Notes under the pieces: model-generated | What the model was told of the DNA's origin: nothing | The model's input: only the letters and a program-made list of their open reading frames with translations | Database searches by the model: none | Shown: positions 8,946-18,442 of the stretch, piece by piece | How positions within the stretch are numbered: position 1 is the first letter of the stretch | Layout: every line of letters starts with the position of its first letter | Made by a program: the position numbers and the translations under genes | Source: CAWEHU01 sp963808965 | Lineage (GTDB): Bacteria; Pseudomonadota; Alphaproteobacteria; Acetobacterales; Acetobacteraceae | Direction of reading: 5' to 3' | Length of the DNA stretch: 64,000 nucleotides | Assembly: GCA_963808965.1 (NCBI GenBank) | Contig: CAWEHU010000016.1 | Coordinates: forward strand, 310,001 to 374,000

Positions 8946-9977
8946 ATGAGGCGATGGTTTTGGGCAGCCCTGCTGGGAGGCGCCTCACTCACTGCCGTTG
9001 CCGTATGGCTGTGGACGGCTACGCCGGAAGCTTGCCTGGCCGCCCGCTTCCGGGGCACGATTTTCCAACTCCTGCGAGGCGATGCGGCCAACACGCCTGA
9101 GGCATGGCAAGGGCTAATGCAGGAGATGAGCGCCTTCGGAATCGAGGAATTGTTCCTGCAATGGACCTCGATCGATAGTTTGGATTTCTATTATGGGCAC
9201 GCAGGCGCAGGCGAGACGATCCCACTTCTGCCGGAGATCGTGCGGGCTGCCGAGTCCTCGCATCGGCGCCTATGGATAGGCCTGCAACAAGACACCGATT
9301 TCTGGTCGGTGCTCAAGCGGCCGACACCGGAACTGGAGGCATACTTCCAGAAGCGCGTGTCGGATCTGCAAGCCCGCTTGCCGGCACTGAAGGCGGTGCT
9401 TGAGGAAGCCTCACCCGGCCTCATCGCCGGCTGGTATCTCCCGGAGGAGATTGACGACCTGAATTGGCATGACCCGGAGCGAGAGGCCGTGCTGGGACGA
9501 TACCTGGCCAACACGCATTCCTTATTGAACCAAGCAATTCCCGGGCTACCGGTTGCGGTTTCGGTCTTCTCCAGCGGGGCGCAGCAGGGGGAGGCATTCG
9601 GCATGCAGCTGCGCCGCCTTGTTCTGCAAAGCGGCATCGACCGGGTGCTGATCCAGGATGGTATCGGCGCCGGCAAGCGCACGCCCGCTGAAGCGGCGCT
9701 CACGGCGCGGGCTGTCGCGCGATCGCTGCGCCGGTCGGGCGCGCAATCCGGGATGATCATCGAGCTGTTCAATATGCGGCAGAAGACTGCTATCGACGCG
9801 GCGGCGACCGAGCCCGCGTCGATAGCGCAGATCCTGGAGCGCCTGGCTGCGACAGCGGGAATTGGCACCTTGCCGCCCACAAGTTTCTCGCACGTACATC
9901 ACCTGACGGCCTTCGGCGGCCCCGAGGCCGCGGAGCGTGGGGCCGAGTGGCGTCAGCTGCTGGCGGGTTGCAGGTAG
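8946..9977 (+). CDS. DUF4434 TIM-barrel protein, membrane-anchored
   Basis: A 343-residue protein with an N-terminal membrane or signal segment (about 2-24) and a DUF4434 domain, recognised from FRGTIFQLL near the start, the GIEELFLQWT strand, IAGWYLPEEIDDLNW and VLIQDGIGAG. DUF4434 resembles sugar-acting TIM barrels, and the acidic pair in PEEIDD is a candidate catalytic site; no activity is established. It begins 4 bases after the NfrA-C gene and is surely cotranscribed with it. DUF4434 proteins are often found in exopolysaccharide loci, which supports a role in polymer trimming or export (inference). Confidence 0.7.
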   Translation: MRRWFWAALLGGASLTAVAVWLWTATPEACLAARFRGTIFQLLRGDAANTPEAWQGLMQEMSAFGIEELFLQWTSIDSLDFYYGHAGAGETIPLLPEIVRAAESSHRRLWIGLQQDTDFWSVLKRPTPELEAYFQKRVSDLQARLPALKAVLEEASPGLIAGWYLPEEIDDLNWHDPEREAVLGRYLANTHSLLNQAIPGLPVAVSVFSSGAQQGEAFGMQLRRLVLQSGIDRVLIQDGIGAGKRTPAEAALTARAVARSLRRSGAQSGMIIELFNMRQKTAIDAAATEPASIAQILERLAATAGIGTLPPTSFSHVHHLTAFGGPEAAERGAEWRQLLAGCR

Positions 9978-10173
9978 AGCAAGCACGCGGGCGAGACCGG
10001 GTCGTCTCCTGGAATGTGGCGCCTCGGATTGCACAGGTATACGATCAGGTCCGGTTGATTTCGCTTGGTGTGAAGGGCGTTTCGTTTGCTCGCGTGGCCC
10101 GTTCTCATGCCGCTGCCTAAGCCGAAGGCGGCGGCGCAGCTGTTCGCAATGCGCGCGGAGTTCGTCCGTTAAC
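9978..10173 (+). other. Gap between DUF4434 and gspM genes
   Basis: No ATG-started gene. One frame stays open for about 50 codons up to a TAA at 10118-10120 and reads like protein (APRIAQVYDQVRLISLG), and another short frame ends at 10170-10172, two bases before the gspM ATG. They may be fragments of a lost or frameshifted gene in front of gspM. I cannot name it. Confidence 0.35.
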
Positions 10174-10779
10174 ATGGCGATCCCCCCTGCCTCGTCGCCG
10201 CGCGAGCGGGCCCTTGCCGTGGGCGTTACGCTCCTTGCCTTGGCCCTGATCTGGTTCGCTCTCGTCAGCCCGGTCCTCGGCTGGTACAGTTATCGCGCCG
10301 AGCGGCTGGAAGACCGGCGAACGCTAGCCCACCGAATGGCGATTTTAGCCGGCACGCTTCCGGAGCTTCGCCGTCAGGCGGAAGCCGGGTCCGGAGGTGG
10401 TCCCGTGCTGAGTGACCTCCTGAGCGGCGACACCGACGCCATCGCCGGGGCCGCGCTCCAGGAGCGAGTGCAGGCCATGGCGGCCCAGGCGGGCGCGAAC
10501 CTGTCAAGCGTGGAGGCCTTGCCCGAGGCGCGAGCCGGCGCCTACCGGCGGATTGGCCTTCGCGTGTCGCTGACTGCGCCGTGGTCGGTACTGGTGCGGC
10601 TGCTCGAATTGATCGAGCAGGCGACGCCGCGCATGCTGACCGATGACCTACAGGTGCATGGGCCGCGCTTCGCGCTTCGCCAAGAGGGGGAGCCTCCCCT
10701 CAATGCTGAGCTTACGGTCTTCGGCTTCCGGGCCGACGCGCCCGAGGGCCGGCAAGACCAAGCGCGGGGGCAGCCGTAA
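10174..10779 (+). CDS. gspM: Type II secretion protein M (GspM, T2SSM_b type)
   Basis: About 201 residues. A short cytoplasmic tail, one transmembrane helix (about 15-36, LLALALIWFALVSPVLGWY) and a periplasmic ferredoxin-like region give the standard GspM layout: membrane-anchored coiled segment (EDRRTLAHRMAILAG) and a beta-alpha-beta C-terminus with SLTAPWSVLVRLLELIEQA and FGFRA. GspM with GspL forms the inner-membrane platform of the type II secretion system. No other gsp gene lies in the window, so this copy is an orphan or the tail of a cluster broken by rearrangement. Confidence 0.7.
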   Translation: MAIPPASSPRERALAVGVTLLALALIWFALVSPVLGWYSYRAERLEDRRTLAHRMAILAGTLPELRRQAEAGSGGGPVLSDLLSGDTDAIAGAALQERVQAMAAQAGANLSSVEALPEARAGAYRRIGLRVSLTAPWSVLVRLLELIEQATPRMLTDDLQVHGPRFALRQEGEPPLNAELTVFGFRADAPEGRQDQARGQP

Positions 10780-10856
10780 GGCGTTGTCAGGTTGTTGAGT
10801 GACGGCCCATGGTGAGCCACTCCATGCGGAGCCGGATCAAATGGCGCACGGAGGCG

Positions 10857-11944
10857 TCAACTTCCCCCGCTTTCCGTGACGGATTTGTCGAATACGATGA
10901 GCTTCGACACGAAAGCGATCATCTCGCGGGTATGTGTCAGGCCACAGCTTCCTGCGATCTCAGCGAAGTCTTCCTTCGTATAGCTCGCAAAATAGGGCTC
11001 GTGGAAGTTCTGCGGGAATAGTTCGAGCATGCCGTCGTAAGCCGGCACATCGCCGCTCTGAAGCGAATCCAGAAGAATAAGGCGTCCGCCAGGCTTCAGC
11101 ACGCGGGCGAACTCGCTAAAGACGATGCGGCGCACCTTGGGCGGCAGTTCGTGAAACAGGAACGTGCTCGTCACCGCGTCCTGGCTCGCGTCCGGTACGG
11201 GGATCGACTCCGCATTGGCAACGATGAATTCAACCCAGGACCTGCGGCTCAAATGGCGCTTCGCCTCGCTCAGGTAAGCTTCCGAAAGATCGAGGCCAAG
11301 GACGGGAAGCCGCGGCCACACCTGCTTGACCGAATTGAGAAAACGCCCCGTACCGCAGCCAACGTCGAGCAGTCTCAGCCGGCGCTGATCGCGCCCAGCG
11401 AAGACCTCTGCAGCTGCGGCAGAGCCTGCCGACGCATCGCATTCCCTGTTCCATTGAAAACTACCTCGACCTGCGTGTCGTAGCGCTGGGCCGAGTCGTT
11501 CGTCATCCAGCCGCCCGACTGGAAATGGAAGTTCTGAAGATAGTAGCGGGGCCGCTTGCCCCGGGTCTCGTCGGTTAGCACTTCGCTGTGCAAGCCGCGC
11601 TCACGGCGGCGGTGGACCTCGGGCAAATCCCTAAAGAAAAGCAGCGAGCGGTTCAGCAGCATCGGCAGCGAGCCATCGTGGTCGGCCGGGAGTGGGTAAA
11701 TCCCGGCCTCGATATTGGCGATGTCCCGCTTGAGAAGCGTCGCCATGTCGGCATACAGCCGGCTGCGATCCGGCACCGGCTTATCGGTGTGGGCGCGAGG
11801 CCGCGTGCTGTCGCCCAGTCGTTCCCGTGCTGCTTGGGAAAGTCGGCGCATGGCGAGGCCGTGCCCGATGTACCAGGCAAGCCGCGGGAGTTGGCTCGCG
11901 CCATAAGCCGCACGCGTTGTGAGGCGAGTGACAAGAGTGGTCAT
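10857..11944 (-). CDS. Class I SAM-dependent methyltransferase, one frameshift
   Basis: The N-terminal ~180 residues are a helical, basic region with conserved-looking segments (ADMATLLKRDIANIEAGIYP, NFHFQSGGWM, YDTQVEVVFNG). The C-terminal part is a Rossmann methyltransferase: motif I LLDVGCGTGRFL, motif II GLDLSEAYL, then FLFHELPP and RVLKPGGRLILLDS, closest to UbiE/COQ5-type enzymes. The frame changes near 11375-11385, directly before motif I. The substrate is unknown. Divergently transcribed from the epimerase-DoxX gene, with a 104-base shared upstream region. Confidence 0.8.
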
Positions 11945-12048
11945 GACTGCTCCGTCCAGCGACGGATATGGTCACCGAAGCTGGTTCGTCCACCGGCGCA
12001 AATCCGCTACCCTGGAGCGGATGCACGTGAACCCAAAAGGGATAGGCG

Positions 12049-13323
12049 ATGCGTGTGCTGGTTCTCGGCGCAGGCGGGTTTATTGGCGCACGAATTGTCG
12101 CTTGTCTGCTCTCTCGCGGGCACGCCGTCACCTGCGCTGGCCGCTTTCCTACTATCTTGCTTCGCAAATTCCCGACCTGTCAGGTGGTGGCAGCCGATCT
12201 GCTGCTTGACGATCGTCCTACTTGGCTGAGCCGGCTGGTCGGCATCGACGCCGTGGTGAACGCGGCGGGCGTGCTCCGTGGCGACCTGGAGGGAGTTCAT
12301 TCTCGCGGCGCTGTCGTCCTGTTCGCGGCCTGCGCCGAGGCCGGCATCGGCCGTGTTCTGCAACTCTCTGCCCTGGGAGCTGGCGAGCAGCCCGAGTTAC
12401 GCTTCCTCGCGACCAAGCATGCGGCCGATGAGTGCCTGATGCGCCTGGCCCGGGACCTCGGCCAAACCGGCTGGTGCGTACTGAAGCCGTCGCTCGTCAT
12501 CGGCCGGGGCGGGGCCAGCACGGCGCTGTTCTGCTCGCTTGCCGTGCTGCCGCGACCGATCCGGCTCGGCCCCGGCCTCTGGCGCGTGCAGCCCATTCAC
12601 ATCGCGGATCTCGCCCGAGCCGTCGCCGATCTGCTCGAGGGCGGTCCGGTGCCACCGCGCCTCGAAATGGTCGGCCCCGAGGCGATGACGACGGACGGGC
12701 TGACGCTGACGTTGCGGGCCTGGCTGGGACGGCCGCCCGCGCGTCCACTGACCGTTCCCGAGACCGCGCTGAAGATCGCGGCCCGGCTCGGTGACGCGTT
12801 TCCGCTGTCCAGCCTCACGAGCGAGAGCCTGTCCATGCTTGCAGCCGGCAACACCGGCGATCCGGCACCCATGGCGCGGGTACTGGGCTGGAGCCCTCGT
12901 CCCCTGGCCGAGGCGCTGGCGGCTGAGCCGGCAGGTCGGGCGGATATGTGGCACGCACGGCTGCTCCCGATGCGTGGGCTGCTGGTTGCGGCGCTGCTCG
13001 CGGTCTGGGTCGGCTCCGGCGCGGTCTCCTTCCTGGTCCCGGCAGCCCAGAGCGATATGCTGCTATCCGGCCTCGGCCTCGGCGGACGAGCCGCGATCGC
13101 GGTGACCTGGGCGGGCGCTTCGGTCGACGTGGCGCTCGGCCTGGCGTTGCTGTCCAGCAGATGGCGAAGACGGGCCGCGATGGCGCAGCTCGCGATCATG
13201 GCGCTCTATACGGTCCTCGCGAGCGTCGCCCTGCCCGGCCTCTGGCTCGACCCGTTCGGGCCGCTGCTAAAAAACTTCGCAGTGCTCGCGGCCATCCTCG
13301 CGTTCTTGGCAATCGAGGACTGA
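12049..13323 (+). CDS. NAD(P)-binding epimerase-like domain fused to a DoxX-like membrane domain
   Basis: Residues 1-300 form an atypical short-chain dehydrogenase: nucleotide site GAGGFIG at 7-13, VVNAAGVL, LSALGA in place of the usual Ser strand, and KPSLVIGRGG. The usual YxxxK catalytic pair is not clear (ATKHAADECL at that place), so it may be a NmrA/YbjT-like redox sensor rather than an enzyme. Residues ~305-424 hold four hydrophobic helices of the DoxX-like type. The gene ends 3 bases before the DUF2269 gene. This two-gene pair recurs in proteobacteria; its function is not established. Confidence 0.75.
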   Translation: MRVLVLGAGGFIGARIVACLLSRGHAVTCAGRFPTILLRKFPTCQVVAADLLLDDRPTWLSRLVGIDAVVNAAGVLRGDLEGVHSRGAVVLFAACAEAGIGRVLQLSALGAGEQPELRFLATKHAADECLMRLARDLGQTGWCVLKPSLVIGRGGASTALFCSLAVLPRPIRLGPGLWRVQPIHIADLARAVADLLEGGPVPPRLEMVGPEAMTTDGLTLTLRAWLGRPPARPLTVPETALKIAARLGDAFPLSSLTSESLSMLAAGNTGDPAPMARVLGWSPRPLAEALAAEPAGRADMWHARLLPMRGLLVAALLAVWVGSGAVSFLVPAAQSDMLLSGLGLGGRAAIAVTWAGASVDVALGLALLSSRWRRRAAMAQLAIMALYTVLASVALPGLWLDPFGPLLKNFAVLAAILAFLAIED

Positions 13324-13326
13324 GCG

Positions 13327-13794
13327 ATGAGCTACCAGCTGCTCCTCTGGGTGCACATCCTCAGCTCCACCCTGCTGTTCGGGACGGGGCTCGGCACGGC
13401 ATTCCATGGCTGGATGGCCCACCGCAGCCAAGACTTGGCAGCGATCGCCGTGGTCAGCCGAAATGTCGTCCTGGCGGATTGGTTGTTCACCGCCCCGGCC
13501 GTGGTGATACAGCCCCTGACCGGCATCTGGATGGCGCGCATCGCCGGTCTCCCCCTTACGATCGGCTGGCTGGCGCTAGCGATCGGCCTCTACCTGCTGG
13601 TCGGCGCCTGCTGGCTCCCCGTGGTGTGGCTGCAAATCCGGATGCACCATCTGGCCAGCGCGGCGGCACGCGCCGGAGTGCCATTGCCAGCACGGTATTT
13701 CGCGTATGCGAGGTGGTGGTTCGTGCTGGGCTGGCCGGCGTTCCTCGGCGTCATCGCGATCTTCTACTTGATGGTGTTCAAACCCGATTTGTGA
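13327..13794 (+). CDS. DUF2269 integral membrane protein
   Basis: A 155-residue, four-helix membrane protein. It opens with LLLWVHILSSTLLFGTGLGT, containing the conserved WxH at the start of helix 1 that is typical of DUF2269; further helices lie at about 47-66, 76-97 and 127-150. The histidines in helix 1 and the HHL segment could bind haem or metal, as in related membrane proteins, but this is inference. It lies 3 bases after the epimerase-DoxX gene and is certainly cotranscribed with it. Confidence 0.75.
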   Translation: MSYQLLLWVHILSSTLLFGTGLGTAFHGWMAHRSQDLAAIAVVSRNVVLADWLFTAPAVVIQPLTGIWMARIAGLPLTIGWLALAIGLYLLVGACWLPVVWLQIRMHHLASAAARAGVPLPARYFAYARWWFVLGWPAFLGVIAIFYLMVFKPDL

Positions 13795-13837
13795 GCTGTG
13801 CTCGTCGCAGTCGGACCTGGCTCCGCTCGCTTGGCCT

Positions 13838-14506
13838 TCAACCCGCCCCCGGCGGCGGAAACGCGAGCACCTCCCCCGTATAGGTCTCCACCACCTCCGA
13901 GAACGGGATGTGATCGCGCGTGTAGAGGATCGCCTTGTGCTCCAGTACGTGATCCGGCGCTTCGAGACGGCCGGTCGGCCCGTCCGGCGGGGCGGGTCGC
14001 ATTTCCCAGCCGGGCGGCAGCGGCGACCATAACAGAGTCGCGGACAGCGTCTCCCGATTGAAGCCGAGCGGCTGGACGGCGCGACCGAACGGCGTGTCGG
14101 TCTCGTCGAGCAGGCGGTTCATCTCTTGGGTGAGCCGGCCCGGCACGTACCAATTGTCGGCCTCGGAGAGCAGCCGCTCGCCACAGAACAGTTGTACCCG
14201 GCGATAACGCACAGGCTCGGAGTTGCTCACGGCCAGCCGCTTCCTGTCCTCGGGCGGGAGCGGCTTGTCGGCTCCCCGCACCAGACGCGCGACGATCCGT
14301 GCCTCCGGCGCCAGATGATGCGCGCCGCACCAGCGCTCCAACGTGAGCGTGGCGCTCGGATGGCTGAGCAGGTCGGCGTTGAGCGTCTCCAGAAGCGCGA
14401 GCGCCTCGACCCGGCTCAGGAAGCTGTCGGGCCAAGCTACGGGAGCGGCGCCCCCCAGCACGGGAGCGACGAGCGAAGCCAGGACCGGCGGCAGCCATCG
14501 TCGCAT
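13838..14506 (-). CDS. Exported chorismate-lyase-like protein
   Basis: 222 residues, started at ATG 14504-14506 because it gives a signal peptide (MRRWLPPVLASLVAPVLGG). The body resembles the UbiC/UTRA fold: YRRVQLFCGERLLSEADNWY followed by GRLTQEMNRLLDETDTPFGR and TLSATLLW. Cytoplasmic chorismate lyase releases 4-hydroxybenzoate for ubiquinone, but this protein is exported and carries a long extra N-terminus, so that reaction is unlikely; ligand binding in the periplasm is a better guess. It converges on the DUF2269 gene and is followed upstream by tRNA-Gln on the same strand. Confidence 0.6.
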   Translation of the reverse strand: MRRWLPPVLASLVAPVLGGAAPVAWPDSFLSRVEALALLETLNADLLSHPSATLTLERWCGAHHLAPEARIVARLVRGADKPLPPEDRKRLAVSNSEPVRYRRVQLFCGERLLSEADNWYVPGRLTQEMNRLLDETDTPFGRAVQPLGFNRETLSATLLWSPLPPGWEMRPAPPDGPTGRLEAPDHVLEHKAILYTRDHIPFSEVVETYTGEVLAFPPPGAG

Positions 14507-14529
14507 GCATCGCACCTTCTCGCTCGGGC

Positions 14530-14604
14530 TGGCTGGGGCGGGAGGATTCGAACCTCCGCATGGCGGAATCAAAATCCGCTGCCTTACCACTTGGCGACGC
14601 CCCA
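14530..14604 (-). tRNA. tRNA-Gln (anticodon TTG)
   Basis: Read on the minus strand, 14604 to 14530 folds as a tRNA: acceptor TGGGGCG paired with CGCCCCA, discriminator G, encoded CCA at 14530-14532, T-loop GGTTCGAATCC, and an anticodon stem GCGGA/TCCGC with loop TTTTGAT, giving anticodon TTG. Confidence 0.93.
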
Positions 14605-14733
14605 AACCGCGACGCCGTGAATAGGTCGGCCGCGCCGGGGCGTAAAGCGCAGCTTCCGGCGCGAGCGGAGCGGCTGCTATCGTCTGGTTGTGATTCGCCC
14701 CGCCCCGACCGCGCCCGCTCCGGCGCTGACCCC

Positions 14734-16768
14734 CTGACCGCTCCAGCCCTGTCGCTGCTGGCGTTGATCGTCGCGGCTCTGCTGATCGTGGGCGCGGGGG
14801 CCGCCGTGCTGCCCAGGAGGAGGGTGCTCTTCACCACGGCGACTGCGGCGTTGAGCGGGCTCGGCATCCTCGCCTCGCTCATTGGCCTCCTCGGCGGGGC
14901 AGCCCGGGCTTCGCTCGCGATCCCGCTCGGGTTGCCGGGCGGCACGATTCTGCTCGCCCTCGATCCGCTCTCCGGCTTCTTCCTGCTGCTGCTGTTCGTG
15001 TCCGCCACGGCCTGCGCCGTGTTCGCGCTCGAGCCGCACGGAGCGGAGAGCACGCGCAGCACACCCTTCTTCCCCGTCTTTATCGCCGCGATGGCGCTGA
15101 CCTTGCTCGCGGGTGACGCCTACGCCCTCGTCTTCGGGTTCGAGCTGATGTCGCTCGCCTCCTGGGCGATGGTGCTGGCCCGGCACGAGGAAGCGGCCTC
15201 GCGCGACGCGGCTCTGTTCTATCTCGGCATGGCGGCGTTCGGCGCGGCGTGCCTGATCCCGGCGCTGGCGCTGCTCGCCCCTGCGGCGTCCTCGGGCCTC
15301 GATCTCCGCTTCACGGCGATGCGCGCTGCACCCCCGGAGGGTTGGCGCGCCGGCGCGGTGCTGGTGCTCGTCCTGCTGGGCGCGGGATCGAAGGCCGGGT
15401 TGGCGCCGCTGCATGTCTGGCTGCCGCTCGCGCACCCCGCCGCACCGAGCCACGTCTCGGCGCTGATGTCCGGTGCGATGACCAAGGTGGCGCTCTATGT
15501 CGTCATCCGGCTGGTCCTCGATTTGTGCGGGCCGGTGCAGCCGCTGTGGTGGGGCGTGCCGCTGCTCGCGATGGGCGCGGCTTCGGCGGTATTGGGAGCG
15601 CTGCGGGCCAATACCGAGCCAGATTTGAAGACGATCCTGGCGGCCAGCACGATCGAGAATGTCGGTTTCATAGCGATCGGCATCGGCCTCGCGGTGGTCG
15701 CGCGGGCCGCCGACCTGCCGGGGCTGGCGGCACTGGCGCTGGGCGGCGCGATGCTGCACGCGCTCAATCATGGCGTGTTCAAAACGCTGCTGTTCCTCGG
15801 CGCGGGAGCGGTGCAGCACGGAGCGGGCAGCCGATTGCTGGAGCTGCTCGGCGGGCTCATCCACGCCATGCCGGTGACGACCTATTGCGTGATGGCGGGA
15901 TGCGTCGGGTTGGCCGCGCTCCCGCCGGGGCCCGGCTTCGCCAGCGAGTGGCTGCTGTTTCAGGCGGTGCTCGCCGCACCGCGCGCCGGCGGACTCGCCT
16001 TGCAAACCGCCGTTACGGTCGTCGCCGCGCTGATGGCGCTGGCGGCGGCGTTGGCGGCGGCGGCCTCGGTGCGGCTGATCGGGGTCGCATTCCTCGGCCG
16101 GCCTCGGACGCCCCGCGCGGCCTCCGCCCTGGAAGCGGGGCGACCGGCGCGGTTCGCCATGCTGGGAATGGCGGGATTGACGGCGGTGCTCGGGTTGTTC
16201 CCCGGCCCTGCGCTATGGCTGGCCGAACCGGCTCTGCGCGCGCTGACCGGGGCGGCGCTGGAAGGCCGCGCCGGAGCGCTGACGATCGCACCGATGATCG
16301 AGTCGCCCGGCTACGCGGCGCTCGCAATCGCGCTGCTGCTGGCTATTGTTGCCGGCCTGACACTCGCGGTCATCCGGCGCTGGACTGTGCGCGGACATCG
16401 GCGTGGTCCCGCCTGGGGCTGCGGCTTCGCGGCGTCACCGCCCTGGCTACCGTTCGGCGATCCGCTGACGCAATACAGCGGCGCCTCGTTCGCGCAGCCG
16501 CTGCGGCGCAGTCTCGGCGGCGCGCTGCTGGCGGCGCGCGAGCACGTCGATCTGCCAGCGCCTGCCGATCCGCGCCCGGCGCGGTTGGCCGTGGAGGCGC
16601 ACGATCCCGCCGATACGTGGCTGTTCCGGCCGCTGCGCCGGGTGCGCGAGGTGCTTGCCTTCCGGGCCGATCGTATGCAGTACCTCGACGATCCGCCGCA
16701 CCCTAGCGGTGATCTTCGCCGTGCTGGTGTTGTTTCTCGCCGCGATCGCCTGGCTGGAGGCATCTTGA
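14734..16768 (+). CDS. hyfB: Hydrogenase-4 subunit B-like proton-pumping membrane protein, 3' frameshift
   Basis: A ~670-residue, multi-helix protein of the Mrp/NuoL-M-N family. Conserved membrane motifs seen are GFELMSLASWAMV, a Lys in GAGSKAGLAPLHVWLPLAHP, SALMSGAMTKVALYV and MLHALNHGVFKTLLFLGAGAV, which carry the ion-path Lys and His residues. No ATG lies near the start; a CTG at 14734 is a guess, and the frame is open back through the antisense of tRNA-Gln. Near 16685-16695 the frame shifts; the other frame ends properly with a last helix (VIFAVLVLFLAAIAWLEAS) at 16768. First gene of a five-gene hyf-like operon. Confidence 0.8.
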
Positions 16769-16796
16769 GCGGCGGTCCGGCGCAAGCAGGGCGGCC

Positions 16797-17756
16797 ATGA
16801 CCCTACTGTCCGGCATCGCCACGCAGATTCTCCATACCGCGCTCATGCTGGCGGCGGCGCCGCTGCTGGTCGGGTTCGTCCGCCGGATCAAGGCGCGGCT
16901 GCTGGGCCGGGCCGGACCCGCGGTTTTGCAGCCCTGGCGCGACCTGATCCGGCTCGCGCGCAAGCAGCCGGTGCTGGCCGAGAATGCGTCGGATTTGTTC
17001 CGCGCCGCGCCGGTCGCGAGCTTCGCCGCCATCGCCGCGGCAGCACTTCTCGTGCCGTCATTCGCGCTCGGCATGCTTCTGGGGCCGCTATCCGATCTTA
17101 TCCTGATCGCCGGGCTGCTCACGCTCGCACGCTGCGCGCTGGCATTGGCCGGCATGGATATCGGCACCGCCTTCGGCGGAATCGGGTCGTCGCGCGAGAT
17201 GACCTTCGCCACCTTCGCGGAACCCGCGCTGTTGTTGGTGATCTTCACTCTCGCCCTGCTCGCGGGCACGACCAATCTGGACGCCATCGCCACCTTGCTG
17301 CGCGAGGGCACGCTCGGCCTACGCGTCTCGCTCGGTCTGGCCCTGGTCGCCGCGATCATGGTCGCCCTCGCGGAAAATGCCCGCATTCCGGTCGACAACC
17401 CGGCCACTCATCTCGAAGTGACAATGGTGCATGAGGCGATGGCGCTCGAGTATAGCGGCCGCGACCTCGCGCTGATCGAGGGCGGCGCGGCGTTGAAGCT
17501 GCTGCTCTGGCTTACGTTGATCGGCACCGTGTTCCTGCCGTTCGGCGCCGCGCCGCCGGGCGCCAACCCGCTGCTATGGATCCTCGGACTCGCGACATGG
17601 GCGGCGAAGGTGCTGGTCCTCGGCACGGGTCTGGCGGTGATCGAAACAGCGATCGCCAAGATGCGCGTGTTCCGCGTGCCGGAGTTCCTCGGCATCGCCG
17701 TGCTGCTCGGTCTGCTCGCCGCGGTGTTCCTGTTCGTCAGCACGGGGTTCGTTTGA
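16797..17756 (+). CDS. hyfC: Hydrogenase-4 subunit C / NuoH-like membrane subunit
   Basis: 319 residues, eight or so helices. The loop GRAGPAVLQPWRDLIRLARK and the segment AENARIPVDNPATHLEVTMVHEAM are diagnostic of the NuoH/HyfC family; this charged quinone/proton-channel loop includes the conserved Glu and Asp residues. It anchors the peripheral arm to the membrane arm in complex-I-like machines. It overlaps the next gene by one base (ATGA). Confidence 0.88.
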   Translation: MTLLSGIATQILHTALMLAAAPLLVGFVRRIKARLLGRAGPAVLQPWRDLIRLARKQPVLAENASDLFRAAPVASFAAIAAAALLVPSFALGMLLGPLSDLILIAGLLTLARCALALAGMDIGTAFGGIGSSREMTFATFAEPALLLVIFTLALLAGTTNLDAIATLLREGTLGLRVSLGLALVAAIMVALAENARIPVDNPATHLEVTMVHEAMALEYSGRDLALIEGGAALKLLLWLTLIGTVFLPFGAAPPGANPLLWILGLATWAAKVLVLGTGLAVIETAIAKMRVFRVPEFLGIAVLLGLLAAVFLFVSTGFV

Positions 17757-18442
17757 TGCCGGACGGCTCGCATGTCGGATTCGGCGTGCTGTCGTACGAC
17801 GTCGCCCATCTGCTGGGCGGCGCGGCGCTGGTGCTGTCGTTCGCGCTCCTCTACCAGCGACGCGTCACGGCGGTCATCAATATCTTCGCCATGCAGGGCA
17901 TCGTCCTGGCCGCCGCGGCGGCATGGCAGGGCTGGGTGCAGCACGCCGCGCATCTCTATCTTTCGGCACTCATCGCACTCTCGGCGAAAGGCATCGTGAT
18001 TCCGGTCGCGCTGCACCGGATCGTGCGCCGGCTGGAAATCCATCGCTCCGTCGAGACGGCGCTCGGCATCTTCCCGTCCATGGTTCTCGGTGTCGGCCTG
18101 GTCGCGCTGTCGATCCTCGTGGTGCTGCCGACGACGTTGCAGGCCGCGGCGCTGACGCGGGAGGATTTGGCGCTCGCCCTCTCGGTCGTGCTGCTCGGGC
18201 TGCTGATGATGATCACCCGGCGTAACGCGCTGACGCAGGTGATCGGCTTCATGTCGCTGGAAAACGGGTTGATCCTCGCGGCGGTGAGCGTGGCGGGGAT
18301 GCCGCTCCTGGTCGAGTTGTCGGTGGCCTTCCTGGTGATGGTGGCGTTCATCGTGTTCGGCGTGTTCTTCTTCCGTATTCGCGAGCGATTCGAGACATTG
18401 GATGTGAGCCAGCTCGACCTCGTGAGCGAGACCGAACGATGA
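17756..18442 (+). CDS. hyfE: Hydrogenase-4 subunit E-like membrane protein
   Basis: 228 residues with seven predicted helices. The C-terminal part (NALTQVIGFMSLENGLILAA, then a Glu in VELSVAFLVM) resembles NuoK, and the N-terminal part is the HyfE-specific extension; the two buried Glu residues of NuoK-like subunits are present (SLENG and LVELSV). Its start overlaps the hyfC stop and its stop overlaps the hyfF start, which indicates translational coupling. Confidence 0.85.
   Translation: MPDGSHVGFGVLSYDVAHLLGGAALVLSFALLYQRRVTAVINIFAMQGIVLAAAAAWQGWVQHAAHLYLSALIALSAKGIVIPVALHRIVRRLEIHRSVETALGIFPSMVLGVGLVALSILVVLPTTLQAAALTREDLALALSVVLLGLLMMITRRNALTQVIGFMSLENGLILAAVSVAGMPLLVELSVAFLVMVAFIVFGVFFFRIRERFETLDVSQLDLVSETER

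Noticed and set aside
14530..14604. tRNA-Gln as an attachment site for an island
   Set aside because: I found no integrase gene and no repeated tRNA 3' end in the window.
14677..16005. Minus-strand frame of 442 codons opposite hyfB
   Set aside because: Gln/Arg/Glu-rich shadow of a membrane-protein gene with clear NuoL-type motifs.
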